A DNA stretch of 32,842 nucleotides from Pseudoalteromonas rubra (GTDB lineage: Bacteria > Pseudomonadota > Gammaproteobacteria > Enterobacterales > Alteromonadaceae): contig NZ_JXYA01000012.1 of assembly GCF_000967655.1 (NCBI RefSeq), positions 1 through 32,842 on the forward strand. The letters run 5' to 3'. Shown one piece after another: positions 1 through 11,733 of this stretch (within the stretch, counting starts at the first letter, position 1; each line of letters starts with the position of its first letter). The position numbers and the translations under genes were made by a program. The notes under the pieces were generated by a model, which did no database searches, was not told the origin of the DNA, and saw only the letters and a list, made by a program, of their open reading frames with translations.

Positions 1-42
1 ATAGAACACTTAATTAAGCAAATTGGTATTACGTGATGATCA

Positions 43-726
43 TTAGAACGGGCAGGTATTTCCGGGGATCAAAGCCCAGGGCTGAGGGCTCGCTGCTCGC
101 GCCTGCAACAAGTCGTGCAACGCGTTGAACGAGGCACGCGTATTACGCAGCGCCACTTTATCGACAAACCACTGCGGCGCGCCGCCCTGTAAATCTGCCG
201 ATATTTGATAGTCTATCTCAACGGCGTTGTCTCGCTCCGTCAGCCGCCATTGCACAGTCACAGGTTCAATGCGGATCACACCCGGCGCAGGTGCAGGCTC
301 AGCAACTGAGCGTATCTTGAGCAGATAGCTGGCTTTGGACACTTGCAGTAAACACGCATGCGTGAGCATGTCCCGTTTACGCAGCGGCCAGGGTAAGTCA
401 AAGTGCGTCAACACTCGGGTCTGGTTTGGCGCTGGGCGGGACAAAATGGAGACGGTACTGACATGCTTAACCCACAGCGGAACACTATCAATGTCGTTTA
501 GCAGGTTGATCACCGACTTGGCACTGATCCCAGGCCACTGTCCTGTCACCCTAATCTTTAAAGGCTGATCAGCACGCTTTTGATAGGCCACAGAAAACAG
601 CTCGCCATGGTGCCAGGATTGCCAGTTTTCAGGCGCCTGTACGGTGTGGCCAGGCGCTGTGTAGCCGACCAGCCAAAACAGGATGCACAGGCAAGCTAAA
701 CGTTGCAGATTACCAGTAAGGTTCAC
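43..726 (-). CDS. START-domain (SRPBCC fold) exported protein
   Basis: A 227-residue protein with an N-terminal hydrophobic segment (about residues 8-25) that reads as a signal peptide, followed by one domain with the look of bacterial START/SRPBCC proteins: a WPGISAKSV-type helix, then W-rich strands (PLWVKHV, FDLPWPLRKRDML). START domains bind hydrophobic ligands such as lipids; the ligand here is unknown. The start is a GTG at 724-726, and the first 17 bases overlap the end of the upstream CYTH-CHAD gene, so the two are probably co-transcribed. No later in-frame start keeps the signal peptide. The fold is recognised by pattern only; the molecular role is not established. Confidence 0.75.
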   Translation of the reverse strand: MNLTGNLQRLACLCILFWLVGYTAPGHTVQAPENWQSWHHGELFSVAYQKRADQPLKIRVTGQWPGISAKSVINLLNDIDSVPLWVKHVSTVSILSRPAPNQTRVLTHFDLPWPLRKRDMLTHACLLQVSKASYLLKIRSVAEPAPAPGVIRIEPVTVQWRLTERDNAVEIDYQISADLQGGAPQWFVDKVALRNTRASFNALHDLLQARAASPQPWALIPGNTCPF

Positions 727-2227
727 TGTTTAACGATGCCTGACGACTTTGCTCCATCGCACTGACAAGAAAATCGGCTTTTTGTTGCAGCCAGACTAAA
801 ATGCCCTGCAACGCTTCATTTGGCTGGCCCTCGCACAACTGGCGAAGATAAAACAAGGTCTCCAGCTCATAAATACCATAGACAATATCAACCCAGGGGG
901 CTCTGAACGCCCGACGGATTTCTTTGTCGTATAGTTTGCCCAGGCAGTGACCACTGAGCAGCATGTTTTCCAACGGCTGACGACACTCCAGATACTCTTT
1001 CACCGTCATAGCACGATCGGCCGGAAATAAAGTGGTTAATTTATTCCAGTCGTGATCATAGGCCCGCTTAGCAAGCGCCTCAACCGGGCTTTGCGCCGCG
1101 GTAATGGCGTTCTGATCCCAGTTTTTACGCCAGGATTTGTCCAACAACCAGCGGGTAAGCGCCAAAATCAGGCGGTTGTATCGCGAGCAGTGAAATAAGT
1201 CTTCAATGTCGGTCACGGTTGGCTGAACGTCTTTCATATCAGCAATCACCTGAGCCAGCTCGGGCGCATTAGAGATCCGCTTATAGTAAGCATGGCGCTT
1301 AGACGTATAGGTTTTTAAATGAATGGCGTTTTCGACCCAGCCTAATTCAGACAACAGCCATTTAAGCTCTTTGCGCAGAAACTCGGTTGACGATTTGTCG
1401 ACAAACTCTTCAAATAACCAGAAGGCGTGCCGGATCAGGCTCACCCCGTCTATCAGGCGTTTCAGGGTTTTCAGGCTTGGCGCATCCAGGTAACACTGCT
1501 CGTGCTTCTGCACAAACTGAATACCGTGATTAACGGTGGCCACCAGCGCCTGCTCTTGCGTACAACCGCGGGGTAACTTGATCACACCCAGGGTTTTATT
1601 GGCTTTGAGTGGTTTATCATCAGCAATACGGTAGCCCCTTGCCGCCTTGGAATAGAGCCCCAGTCGCAGCCCAATGTGCTGTAACAAATGATCGGCGAGT
1701 AGAAATAAATCGTCTTTGTCACCCTCGATCAGCTCGATTTCGAGCTCTGAAATGGGTTCAACAATCCCCTGTGCACTGATCTCACCTTTATCGAGCACCA
1801 CTTCTATTTCGCTGCCAGCCTCAGTTTCAATCAGCCAGGTACGACGAATAAAATTGGTACTAAAAATCGGGTATAAGTTACTGGCTATCGACTCCAGCTG
1901 CACACCCATAGGCCAGATACTGGAGTCAAAAGCGTGAATATCGGGGCGACTGCCCTGCAGGGGTAAATTGTACTCTGGACGCTGATGTAATCCCCCAACC
2001 ACCTCACCGGCCAGCTTAATGGTCTGCTCGCAGTCGTCATCATTACAACGCGTGCGCAGACCGATATCGAATGCACGCAGCTCACGGCTGGGCGTATCGA
2101 AATAAGCATTTTTCAGATTTTTAGCGGGTTTGTTGCTGACTTTTTTCGCAAACTGGGTAATAAGGGCTGGGATCAGCGGAACTTCATTGTCTGAAACCAA
2201 AAATTTCAGTTCTATCTCAGTGTCCAT
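710..2227 (-). CDS. CYTH and CHAD domain protein, inorganic triphosphatase (YgiF-like)
   Basis: 505 residues. The N-terminus carries the CYTH signature ExExK (E4, E6, K8), and residues 1 to about 200 form the CYTH tunnel domain, which in this family hydrolyses inorganic triphosphate using divalent metal. Residues from about 215 on are an alpha-helical CHAD domain rich in H, K and R, a polyphosphate-binding module. E. coli YgiF has the same two-domain order but is about 70 residues shorter. It is divergent from an SH3/YgiM-like gene; ygiF and ygiM are also neighbours in E. coli, which supports both calls. ATG start at 2225-2227. Cytoplasmic; no signal peptide. Confidence 0.92.
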   Translation of the reverse strand: MDTEIELKFLVSDNEVPLIPALITQFAKKVSNKPAKNLKNAYFDTPSRELRAFDIGLRTRCNDDDCEQTIKLAGEVVGGLHQRPEYNLPLQGSRPDIHAFDSSIWPMGVQLESIASNLYPIFSTNFIRRTWLIETEAGSEIEVVLDKGEISAQGIVEPISELEIELIEGDKDDLFLLADHLLQHIGLRLGLYSKAARGYRIADDKPLKANKTLGVIKLPRGCTQEQALVATVNHGIQFVQKHEQCYLDAPSLKTLKRLIDGVSLIRHAFWLFEEFVDKSSTEFLRKELKWLLSELGWVENAIHLKTYTSKRHAYYKRISNAPELAQVIADMKDVQPTVTDIEDLFHCSRYNRLILALTRWLLDKSWRKNWDQNAITAAQSPVEALAKRAYDHDWNKLTTLFPADRAMTVKEYLECRQPLENMLLSGHCLGKLYDKEIRRAFRAPWVDIVYGIYELETLFYLRQLCEGQPNEALQGILVWLQQKADFLVSAMEQSRQASLNSEPYW

Positions 2228-2444
2228 CGGGGGTGTGATTTACCTATGTAATTTTCGAACCCCCAAAATATACAAAGGGTCCGCACTTTGCAAACCTTTT
2301 AGTAATTATTAGCGCATAATCACCACCAATGCCAACCGGTTTGTTCAATTACAGGTGTAAACATGTGCTCACGCCAGTGCCCGGATTTACTCGCAGTTTA
2401 AGTTAAAATCCGCTCGTTTGTGCGTTATCCGCAAAACCTGCCCC

Positions 2445-2473
2445 TTGCCTTTGCCTCGGGAAATCCCTACTAT
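2445..2473 (+). promoter_or_regulatory. Probable sigma-70 promoter of the SH3/YgiM-like gene
   Basis: TTGCCT at 2445-2450 and TACTAT at 2468-2473 are separated by 17 bases, a good match to -35 and -10 boxes, and lie about 40 bases before the ATG at 2515. Prediction by consensus only. Confidence 0.45.
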
Positions 2474-2514
2474 TTTGGTAACTTTATAACGATATCAATA
2501 TTTAAGGCCTGCGA

Positions 2515-3138
2515 ATGCTGAAAAATATCGCTTTGCCGCTGCTGCTGTCTGTGCTCTCACTGAGTGCAATGGCGGAGCAAACCGAGCTGCAAAATGAGCC
2601 TGCACAGGCGCAGTCAGCAACCGACAATAACGGCTACATTGTCGACGACTTATACCTCTTCATGCACACCGGACCGGGTAAGAATTATCGCATCCTGGGT
2701 TCGGTCGAAGCCGGAACTGCGATCACTATCCTAAACACAGAGCAGGACGACTTTATTCAGATAAAAGATGACAAAGACCGCGAAGGTTGGGTCCAGAGTC
2801 AATTTGTCACCTCTGAACCGGGGTTACGTCAGCGACTGGAAAGCGCTAATCAGGCACTGAGTGATAACAATGCTCAGCTCAATACTTTACAAAGCCGCAT
2901 TCCCCAACTTGAGCAGGCCAACTTGCAGCTACAGCAAGACAATACAACGCTCAAAAATAACATCACCGAGTTGGAGCAAGCCCTTGAGGCGCAGGTACAG
3001 GCAAGCCGCAATAAGGTACAAACAGAGCAGCACATGCTGCTGAGCTATGGTGGCGGCATTGGTATCGCGGGCATTTTAATAGGCGTGATACTCACCCTGG
3101 TGCTGTCAAGACGTAAGCGCTACGACGGTTGGGCGTAA
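2515..3138 (+). CDS. SH3-domain membrane protein, YgiM family (TIGR04211-like)
   Basis: 207 residues. The signal peptide is residues 1-20 (cleavage near AMA|EQ). A bacterial SH3b domain covers roughly 40-103, with the typical YLFMHTGPGKNYRILGSV start. A coiled coil of Q/L/N-rich heptads covers about 110-165. One C-terminal transmembrane helix (about 174-198) is followed by a basic SRRKRYDGW tail. This is the architecture of E. coli YgiM, which is nearly the same length (206). The protein would be anchored in the inner membrane with SH3b and coiled coil in the periplasm. Its role is not settled; cell-envelope binding is an inference from SH3b domains in general. A bidirectional terminator separates it from the convergent FKBP gene. 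Confidence 0.9.
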   Translation: MLKNIALPLLLSVLSLSAMAEQTELQNEPAQAQSATDNNGYIVDDLYLFMHTGPGKNYRILGSVEAGTAITILNTEQDDFIQIKDDKDREGWVQSQFVTSEPGLRQRLESANQALSDNNAQLNTLQSRIPQLEQANLQLQQDNTTLKNNITELEQALEAQVQASRNKVQTEQHMLLSYGGGIGIAGILIGVILTLVLSRRKRYDGWA

Positions 3139-3161
3139 AAGCCGCAATAAAATATATGCAT

Positions 3162-3188
3162 AAAAAAAGGCCTTATCGGCCTTTTTTT
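3162..3188. terminator. Bidirectional rho-independent terminator between SH3 gene and FKBP gene
   Basis: An A7-GGCC stem (3162-3172) pairs with GGCC-T7 (3178-3188) around a 5-base loop. It has an A tract on one side and a T tract on the other, so it can stop both converging transcripts. Confidence 0.9.
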
Positions 3189-3189
3189 A

Positions 3190-3675
3190 TTACTTGCCTG
3201 CGATGGCGAGTAACTCAACTTCAAATATGAGCAACGAGCCCGGTGCAATTTTCCCGGCCGCCCTGTCTCCGTATCCCAGATCCGGGCCGATAAAAAAGCG
3301 AAACTTATCACCCACAGTCATCAGCTGAACGCCCTCAGTCCAGCCCGGTATGACCTGGTTCAGGCCAAAACTGATAGACTCACCGCGCACCACGGAGCTG
3401 TCGAACACAGAGCCATCCAGCAAAGTACCATGATAATGTACGGTGACTTTGTCTGTCGCGCTCGGATGCTCAGTCCCGTCGCCTTTGTTTAACACTTCAT
3501 ATTGCAAACCAGAGTCGGTTGTTGTGACTCCGCTCTTTTGCGCGTTTTGCGCCAGAAACTCTGCCGCCTCTATGCGGTTACCTGCCGCCGCCTGCTTTTG
3601 CTGTTTACCGTTTTTAAAAATCAGCCAGCCCAGCACGACGATGACCAGCACAAGGATAATATTGGTTGTTGACAT
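3190..3675 (-). CDS. Membrane-anchored FKBP-type peptidyl-prolyl cis-trans isomerase
   Basis: 161 residues. One N-terminal transmembrane helix (about residues 5-21) is followed by a short Q/K/A linker and an FKBP domain (about 60-158) with the usual marks: VTVHYHGTLLDGSVFDSS, the VIPGW strand, GYGDR and the C-terminal LLIFEVELL strand. It catalyses proline isomerisation in protein folding. It lies 14 bases downstream of the Lon-like protease gene, so the two are probably one minus-strand operon linking folding and proteolysis. The ATG at 3673-3675 has an AGGTAG ribosome site in that gap. The N-terminal anchor could instead be an uncleaved signal; which side of the membrane the domain faces cannot be told with certainty. 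Confidence 0.93.
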   Translation of the reverse strand: MSTTNIILVLVIVVLGWLIFKNGKQQKQAAAGNRIEAAEFLAQNAQKSGVTTTDSGLQYEVLNKGDGTEHPSATDKVTVHYHGTLLDGSVFDSSVVRGESISFGLNQVIPGWTEGVQLMTVGDKFRFFIGPDLGYGDRAAGKIAPGSLLIFEVELLAIAGK

Positions 3676-3689
3676 AGTGACTACCTAAA

Positions 3690-6125
3690 TTATGAATGAT
3701 CTTTTTCTTGCTCGTTTGGCGCTTCGCCTTCGGCGTCTTTATCGTCGCCATTCACCACATCGGCAATTTGCTGCAAACGGGCCAGTGCCAGTGCATTGAT
3801 ACTCTGCTGCGGATACTCGCCATTGATAAGCGCCCCGGCTTCACGCTGCATCAGCAAAGACAGCGCCTCGTCGACTGTTGCCACCGCGAAAATATGGAAG
3901 CGACCTTGCTGAGCCGCCGCCAGCACTTCGTCATCCAGTACCAGGTTGATCAGGTTAGAACGAGGAATGATCACACCCTGACGCCCGGTCAGGCCGCGCA
4001 TTTTACACAGCTTAAAGAAGCCTTCGATTTTCTCATTCACGCCGCCGACAGCCTGCACCTCACCGTGCTGGTTAATGGAGCCCGTCAGTGCCAGTGACTG
4101 ATCTATGGGTAGCTGCGTAATGGCAGAAATAAGGCCGCACAGCTCCGCCAGCGACGCGCTGTCACCGTCAATAAAGCCATAACTTTGCTCAATGGCAATG
4201 TTAGCGCTCAGCGTCAGGCTAAAGTTTTGCGCATATTTATTGCCCAGGTAACCGGTCAGCAGCATAACGCCTTTAGAGTGGATCGACTTACCTAACTCGG
4301 CTTCACGTTCCACGTCTATCACCCCATCGGCACCGGCATACACAGTCGCGGTGATCCGCGCCGGCGTACCAAAGGCGGTATCACCAATGTGCAGCACCGT
4401 CAGACCGTTGACTTTACCGACCGCCTCGCCTTCTGTGGCGATCAAAGTATGGCCTTCTTCAATGTCACTGAGCATGTTCTCACTGAGCTGGCCGGTGCGA
4501 TATTGCTTGCCTACTATGGCTTCGTCGATATGCGGTGCGTCGATTTCGCTAAGGCCGTCCTGCTTGGCGTAATAACTCGCCTCTGCCACCAGCTCAAGCA
4601 CATCCGCAAAACGTGCCGAGAGCTTGTTCTGATGTTCAGCCTGGCGATAACTGAACTTCAATAAGCGCGCCAGTGCCTCGCCAGTTAAAGTGCATTTCAG
4701 GGTCTGCTCACAGTACTCCTGCACTTTAGTGACAAACTGATACTGCAGCCGATCACTGTCGGGCAAATAATAGTCAAAGTCTGCCAGCACCCGGAATAGT
4801 TCACCAAACTCTTCGTCGTATTCCCCTATGGTGTAATACAAGTCACGCGAGCCCAGCAGGATGATCTTCACATCCAGCGGGATCAGCTGAGGTTTAAGGG
4901 TAAAGCTGCTGCCGACTGAGCTGTCCTGATAAGGTAAATCGTTTTTGATCTGGTGCGTCTTTAAAGACAGTTTGAGCCCGTCCCAGACCTGCGCATTGGC
5001 CAGTACTTTGTCGGCATCCATGATCAGATAGCCGCCATTGGCACGGTGCAGTGCCCCCGGCTGAATAGAGCGATAGCTGGTGATCAGCGTGCCGTGGGCA
5101 TTGGCATACTCAATTTTGCCAAAGATGTTGCCAAAGGTCGGGTTCGGCTCATACACCACAGGCGCCGCCTGCCCTTCTTTGAACTCCACCAGAATATTCG
5201 GGGCAAAGAAATCACTCAGCATGCCCTTGGCATCAAAGTCATCTTTATTTTCGTCTCCTGCGGCACTGTCATCGTCCAGCCAGTCGAGTACGGCATCGAC
5301 AATTTCCACTCGCAAGTCTTTAAGATAACGGATCACCCCAATGTGGCTGGCATACTTATGCTCCAGCGCTTTGAGCAATGGCTTGGTCGCCAGCTCTATG
5401 GTGGTTTTCTTCAGCTCGCGCAGTTTCTCTGATGATTCGCGCTTCCAGCGTGGCAACTCAATCAGTGCTTCAATCAGGCAATCTTCGAGCTTTTCAATGG
5501 CATCAAAAAAGTGTTCCTGAACGGCTTCTTCCAGCGCCATAAATTCAGCATCATCAAGCGCTTTGCCATCCACCACAGGGGCAAAACTCACCACCCCTTT
5601 TTCTTCCATCATGGCAACGCTTTTCTTCGCGGCCAGCTCTTCCACCGCACTCAGGGCGGCGTTGTATTTGTTGTCAAAGTCTCTGTCGAGCGACTTTTTC
5701 TTGCGCTGATAACCCGGGTTATCAAAGGCCGCAGGAAACGTATCCACCACTTCGTCTAAGAAGGAGTCAATGTCATCAGCCAGTACTTTGCTCTCGCCCG
5801 CCTGCATAAACAGGGCTATCGGCTCTCTGTGGTCGTCGTAGTTATTGACATACAACCACTCTTTGGGGGTTGGGCGGGTTTTGCAGTGTGCTTCGAGCTT
5901 GTCTTTGACCATAGTAAAGCGCCCGGTTGCCGCTTCGCCCATGACAAACACGTTGTAACCCGGCAGCTCCATGCCCAGCGCGAAATCAAGCGCACTTTGC
6001 GCCCGGTTCTGGCCGATAAACGGCAAAGGATCCGGGTAGGGGTTTTGCATGCAGGTGGAGATGTGTGGCAAAGACACACTCGGAGCCAGCTGTTCGCTGC
6101 TCAAAGGCTTAATGGTTTTCGTCAT
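3690..6125 (-). CDS. Lon-like ATP-dependent protease (COG1067 family)
   Basis: 811 residues. The N-terminal part holds an AAA-related module with a variant Walker A loop (MGEAATGRFT, R where K is common, as is usual in this family) and a long charged helical insertion. The C-terminal Lon-type serine protease domain has the catalytic serine in GDSAS (S656) and the lysine in GGVNEK (K699), giving the Ser-Lys dyad. It is longer than E. coli YcbZ/LonH (586) and matches the ~800-residue cytosolic Lon-like proteins of marine gammaproteobacteria. Substrates are unknown. The C-terminal tail is acidic (GDDKDAEGEAPNEQEKD). The FKBP gene follows at 14 bases. ATG at 6123-6125 with an AGGA-type site upstream. 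Confidence 0.93.
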   Translation of the reverse strand: MTKTIKPLSSEQLAPSVSLPHISTCMQNPYPDPLPFIGQNRAQSALDFALGMELPGYNVFVMGEAATGRFTMVKDKLEAHCKTRPTPKEWLYVNNYDDHREPIALFMQAGESKVLADDIDSFLDEVVDTFPAAFDNPGYQRKKKSLDRDFDNKYNAALSAVEELAAKKSVAMMEEKGVVSFAPVVDGKALDDAEFMALEEAVQEHFFDAIEKLEDCLIEALIELPRWKRESSEKLRELKKTTIELATKPLLKALEHKYASHIGVIRYLKDLRVEIVDAVLDWLDDDSAAGDENKDDFDAKGMLSDFFAPNILVEFKEGQAAPVVYEPNPTFGNIFGKIEYANAHGTLITSYRSIQPGALHRANGGYLIMDADKVLANAQVWDGLKLSLKTHQIKNDLPYQDSSVGSSFTLKPQLIPLDVKIILLGSRDLYYTIGEYDEEFGELFRVLADFDYYLPDSDRLQYQFVTKVQEYCEQTLKCTLTGEALARLLKFSYRQAEHQNKLSARFADVLELVAEASYYAKQDGLSEIDAPHIDEAIVGKQYRTGQLSENMLSDIEEGHTLIATEGEAVGKVNGLTVLHIGDTAFGTPARITATVYAGADGVIDVEREAELGKSIHSKGVMLLTGYLGNKYAQNFSLTLSANIAIEQSYGFIDGDSASLAELCGLISAITQLPIDQSLALTGSINQHGEVQAVGGVNEKIEGFFKLCKMRGLTGRQGVIIPRSNLINLVLDDEVLAAAQQGRFHIFAVATVDEALSLLMQREAGALINGEYPQQSINALALARLQQIADVVNGDDKDAEGEAPNEQEKDHS

Positions 6126-6178
6126 TCCTAACTTCTTTCTCTTGGCCGGCCGCGCGCCACTTGCACACGGGGCTGTGA

Positions 6179-6637
6179 TTAAGGGGTAAGTGCCTTACGA
6201 GCAAACTCACCGTGCCCACATTCGCTGCACGACGGAATTTCCAACGCATAATAGACATTCGTTTTATGGCCGCAATTTTTACACACTAATTGCCCCAATG
6301 CTATCCATTCCCCTTGTTTGTAGATGCCATCGTGTTGAAAGTCCTGTACTAATGCCTGCCATTCAAGCTGTGTGCGGTCCTCCAGCTGAGCCAGTTCGTA
6401 CATCACACTGGCCTTAAGCTCTTCCCAGGCAACATCGTCATAATGCTCCTTATGTTCGCTGAGGTGAGCCAGGTCGCGTTTGAGATAATAGCGATAATCG
6501 GCCAATTTATCTTTCGAAAGCTGCTTCACCGCTTCCTGCGCGTCCATAAACTCTTTGACCAGCTTTTTAAGCTCATGCTCTTTGACGTCTTTCAGCCACA
6601 CTGAAAAGTCATCCAGCCAGCGTTTGTAATCTGCCAT
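6179..6637 (-). CDS. ybeL: Zinc-ribbon protein, YbeL family (DUF1451)
   Basis: 152 residues from the ATG at 6635-6637, which has a strong GGGAGG ribosome site five bases upstream; a further ATG ten codons earlier has no such site and is rejected. The N-terminal two thirds is charged and helical (KDVKEHELKKLVKEF). The C-terminus has two CxxC pairs (C119/C122 and C137/C140), a zinc ribbon. Position divergent from leuS is the same as for E. coli ybeL (160 residues). The function is unknown; the cysteines argue for zinc binding. Confidence 0.88.
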   Translation of the reverse strand: MADYKRWLDDFSVWLKDVKEHELKKLVKEFMDAQEAVKQLSKDKLADYRYYLKRDLAHLSEHKEHYDDVAWEELKASVMYELAQLEDRTQLEWQALVQDFQHDGIYKQGEWIALGQLVCKNCGHKTNVYYALEIPSCSECGHGEFARKALTP

Positions 6638-6822
6638 GCTTACCTCCCGACTCAGGCTATTTTGCAAGGTATTTACTCTGCCTTTGTCTCAGTATAGTTC
6701 AGCTGACGTCACAGTCCTGAAACAAATCACCACCACAGCGCCAATTTACGCTGATAATTCCGCTTTGAAGCGCTGTGATCAGCGCGTTTTTTCGGGTATG
6801 CTATCGGCAATTTTCTAATTAG

Positions 6823-9434
<2,612 letters not shown>

Positions 9435-9435
<1 letters not shown>

Positions 9436-9968
9436 TGGCTACCCTGCTGAATACCCCATTATTCAGTATGATGCGACGCTGGCAGGGTTTTATGCTGGCG
9501 TTGTTTACCTGTATGGCGCTGTCCGGCTGTGGCTTTCAACTGAAGAAAGCCTCCTACCTGCCGGACGACCTCAGGGCACTTCACCTCAGTGGCACCGACA
9601 GTAAGTCGGCGCTGTTTATGAGCCTCAAGCAAGAACTTAAACGCGCTCAGGTCCAGCTGCTGCCCTCGCCTAAGCTTGGCAATGGCGAAGATGCGGTTGA
9701 ACTGCACCTGTACCGGGACTCGCTTGAGCGTCAGACGCTGAGCCTGTTTAAAAATGGTCAGGTGGCACAATATGAGCTGGCCTACAGTGTGCGCTATCGT
9801 CTTACCCGCCCGGGTTATGAACCCGTCGAGCAGGAATTTGAACTGTACCGCAACTACCAGGATGACCCGGACAATGCCCTGGGCAAATCTCAGGAGCGGG
9901 AGATCATCCTCGGCGAACTGCGTCAGCTTGCCAGCCGCCGTATTATCCGTGAATTGTCTCAACTCTAA
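9435..9968 (+). CDS. lptE: LPS-assembly lipoprotein LptE
   Basis: 177 residues. LptE is the outer-membrane lipoprotein that plugs the LptD barrel and helps insert lipopolysaccharide into the outer leaflet. Lipobox MALSGC with the lipidated cysteine at residue 32, followed by the small mixed alpha/beta domain. The start chosen overlaps the leuS stop by one base, favouring translational coupling; an in-frame Met at residue 12 would give a more normal 20-residue signal peptide and cannot be excluded. The gene overlaps holA by one base, as in the E. coli leuS-lptE-holA order. Confidence 0.95.
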
Positions 9969-11005
9969 TGCGTTGTTATGCCAATCAATTAGCAGGCCAG
10001 CTTAAACAGGGCCTGCAACCATTTTATCTGATCTTTGGTGAAGAGCCTTTCCAGGAGGCCCAGTGCGTCAGCGCTGTTCGCCAGATGGCTAAGCGCCAGG
10101 GATTTGATGAGGTGATTAAGTTCAGCTTACTGCCCGGCTTTGACTGGCTGGAGCTGGTCAATCAGTACAACAGCATGTCGCTGTTCAGTGCTCAGACGCT
10201 GATTGAGTTCGACCTTAACCAGCAAAAACCGCCCACCCAGGGCGTAAACATTTTAAAAGAGCTGGCGGCAAACCCGAACCCGGATGTGATTTTGATCCTC
10301 AAAGGCGCCAAAGCCTCGCAGGATATTCAGCGCAGCGCCTGGTTTAAGGCGCTGGATAAGCAAGGCCTGTTTGTGCCCTGCTACGCGCTGACCGGCTACC
10401 ATCTGCAACGCTGGCTCGATGATGAATGTAAGCGGCTGAAACTCAACCTCAATAACGACGCCAAACGCAGTCTACTACAGGCAACCGAAGGCAACCTGCT
10501 GGCCACGCATCAGGAGCTGGAAAAGCTCTCTTTACTATACAAAAGTGCGCCAATCGATCAGGAAAAGTTGCTCAGCGGGCTGCTCAATCAGGCCAAATTC
10601 GACATCTTTGACCTGAACGACGGTTTGCTGCGAGGTAACCCGAAAACACTTATCAAGGTGCTCAACAAACTGGCACACGATAATGTCGAGCCCGCCAGCA
10701 TAGCCTGGACGCTGCACAATCAGGCCCAGCTGTTGCTGAACCTCAAACAGCTGATCCAGTCGGGCACACCCACACAGGATGCGTTCAAAAAGCACAATGT
10801 CTGGAAAAATCAGCAGCAGAATACCCAGCAGGCGCTGGACCGGCTCAATACCACCCAGCTGGAACAATTGTTGGTCCTGCTGGCTGAGTTCGATTCGGCC
10901 TATAAGCGCAACATTCTGGTTGCGCCCTATCAGGCACTAGCCCATATTGCACTGAGCTTTTGCCAGTCGCTGCCTTTTGCCCTGCCCTATGAGGAGCTGG
11001 CATGA
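9968..11005 (+). CDS. holA: DNA polymerase III subunit delta
   Basis: 345 residues (E. coli 343). Delta is the clamp-loader subunit that opens the beta sliding clamp. The N-terminus YANQLAGQLKQGLQPFYLIFGEEPF has the degenerate AAA+ P-loop region typical of delta (GEEPF, no functional Walker lysine). The C-terminal helical collar is rich in Q and L. It overlaps lptE by one base and nadD by four (ATGA), so all three are translated as a coupled set. Confidence 0.97.
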   Translation: MRCYANQLAGQLKQGLQPFYLIFGEEPFQEAQCVSAVRQMAKRQGFDEVIKFSLLPGFDWLELVNQYNSMSLFSAQTLIEFDLNQQKPPTQGVNILKELAANPNPDVILILKGAKASQDIQRSAWFKALDKQGLFVPCYALTGYHLQRWLDDECKRLKLNLNNDAKRSLLQATEGNLLATHQELEKLSLLYKSAPIDQEKLLSGLLNQAKFDIFDLNDGLLRGNPKTLIKVLNKLAHDNVEPASIAWTLHNQAQLLLNLKQLIQSGTPTQDAFKKHNVWKNQQQNTQQALDRLNTTQLEQLLVLLAEFDSAYKRNILVAPYQALAHIALSFCQSLPFALPYEELA

Positions 11006-11646
11006 TAGCCCTGTTTGGCGGCACCTTTGACCCTATCCATCTGGGTCATATTAATATGGCCACGCAGTGTGTAGATACGCTCGGCCTGTCTGAGCTGCGC
11101 TTTATTCCCAATGCCGTACCGGTGCATAAGCAGGGCCCGGCCATCAGCACCGCAGACAGACTGGCTATGCTGCAACTGGCCATTGCCCATGAACCCAGGT
11201 TCAGTATTGACCGCCGGGAGCTGGAGCGCGATACCCCTTCGTACTCTTTGCTTACCCTTCAGGAGCTGAAAACTGAGTATCCGGATCAGGCGCTGGTCTT
11301 TTTAATGGGCATGGACTCATTTAACAGCCTGGATAAATGGTATCGCTGGCAGGATATTGTGGCGCTGTGCCATATCGTGGTCTATCAACGACCGGGCGAT
11401 GCGTTTGCTCCATCTGAGGCTTTGCAGGCGTATCTGGCACGCGCGCGCTGCACAGACACCCAAACGCTGAACACCCAAGCCGGTGGCCTGTGTTATTTTT
11501 TGCCGGGTCAGCCCTTTGAGGCTGCGTCCAGTACCATCAGAAACGCGATAAAACACCGCCAAGCTGTTGAACCTTGGCTGAATAATACAGTCCTAGATTA
11601 TATTCAGGCACACCAATTGTACCTAAGCAGTAGCGACAACCCGTAA
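11002..11646 (+). CDS. nadD: Nicotinate-nucleotide adenylyltransferase
   Basis: 214 residues. The enzyme makes deamido-NAD from nicotinate mononucleotide and ATP. The nucleotidyltransferase signature GGTFDPIHLGH is at residues 6-16, and the second motif SSTIR lies near the C-terminus. Start overlaps the holA stop by four bases (ATGA). This is the last gene of the leuS-lptE-holA-nadD set; 87 bases with a likely promoter follow before rsfS. Confidence 0.98.
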   Translation: MIALFGGTFDPIHLGHINMATQCVDTLGLSELRFIPNAVPVHKQGPAISTADRLAMLQLAIAHEPRFSIDRRELERDTPSYSLLTLQELKTEYPDQALVFLMGMDSFNSLDKWYRWQDIVALCHIVVYQRPGDAFAPSEALQAYLARARCTDTQTLNTQAGGLCYFLPGQPFEAASSTIRNAIKHRQAVEPWLNNTVLDYIQAHQLYLSSSDNP

Positions 11647-11671
11647 CCCGGCGCGCAGTGGATAGACAGAC

Positions 11672-11702
11672 TTGAGTTTCCCCCTGCTAACCGTGTTACA
11701 AT
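11672..11702 (+). promoter_or_regulatory. Possible promoter for rsfS-rlmH-mrdA-rodA-rlpA
   Basis: A near-perfect -10 box TACAAT (11697-11702) has TTGAGT (11672-11677) upstream at a 19-base spacing, slightly long. It sits about 30 bases before the rsfS start in the only sizeable gap of this block. Confidence 0.35.
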
Positions 11703-11733
11703 TGCCGCTTATTTGTAGCAAAGAGACAGAGAT

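Noticed and set aside
4389..5759. Several plus-strand open frames of 70-130 codons inside the Lon-like protease gene
   Set aside because: They are antisense to a long, well-conserved coding gene, have no family pattern and no ribosome sites.
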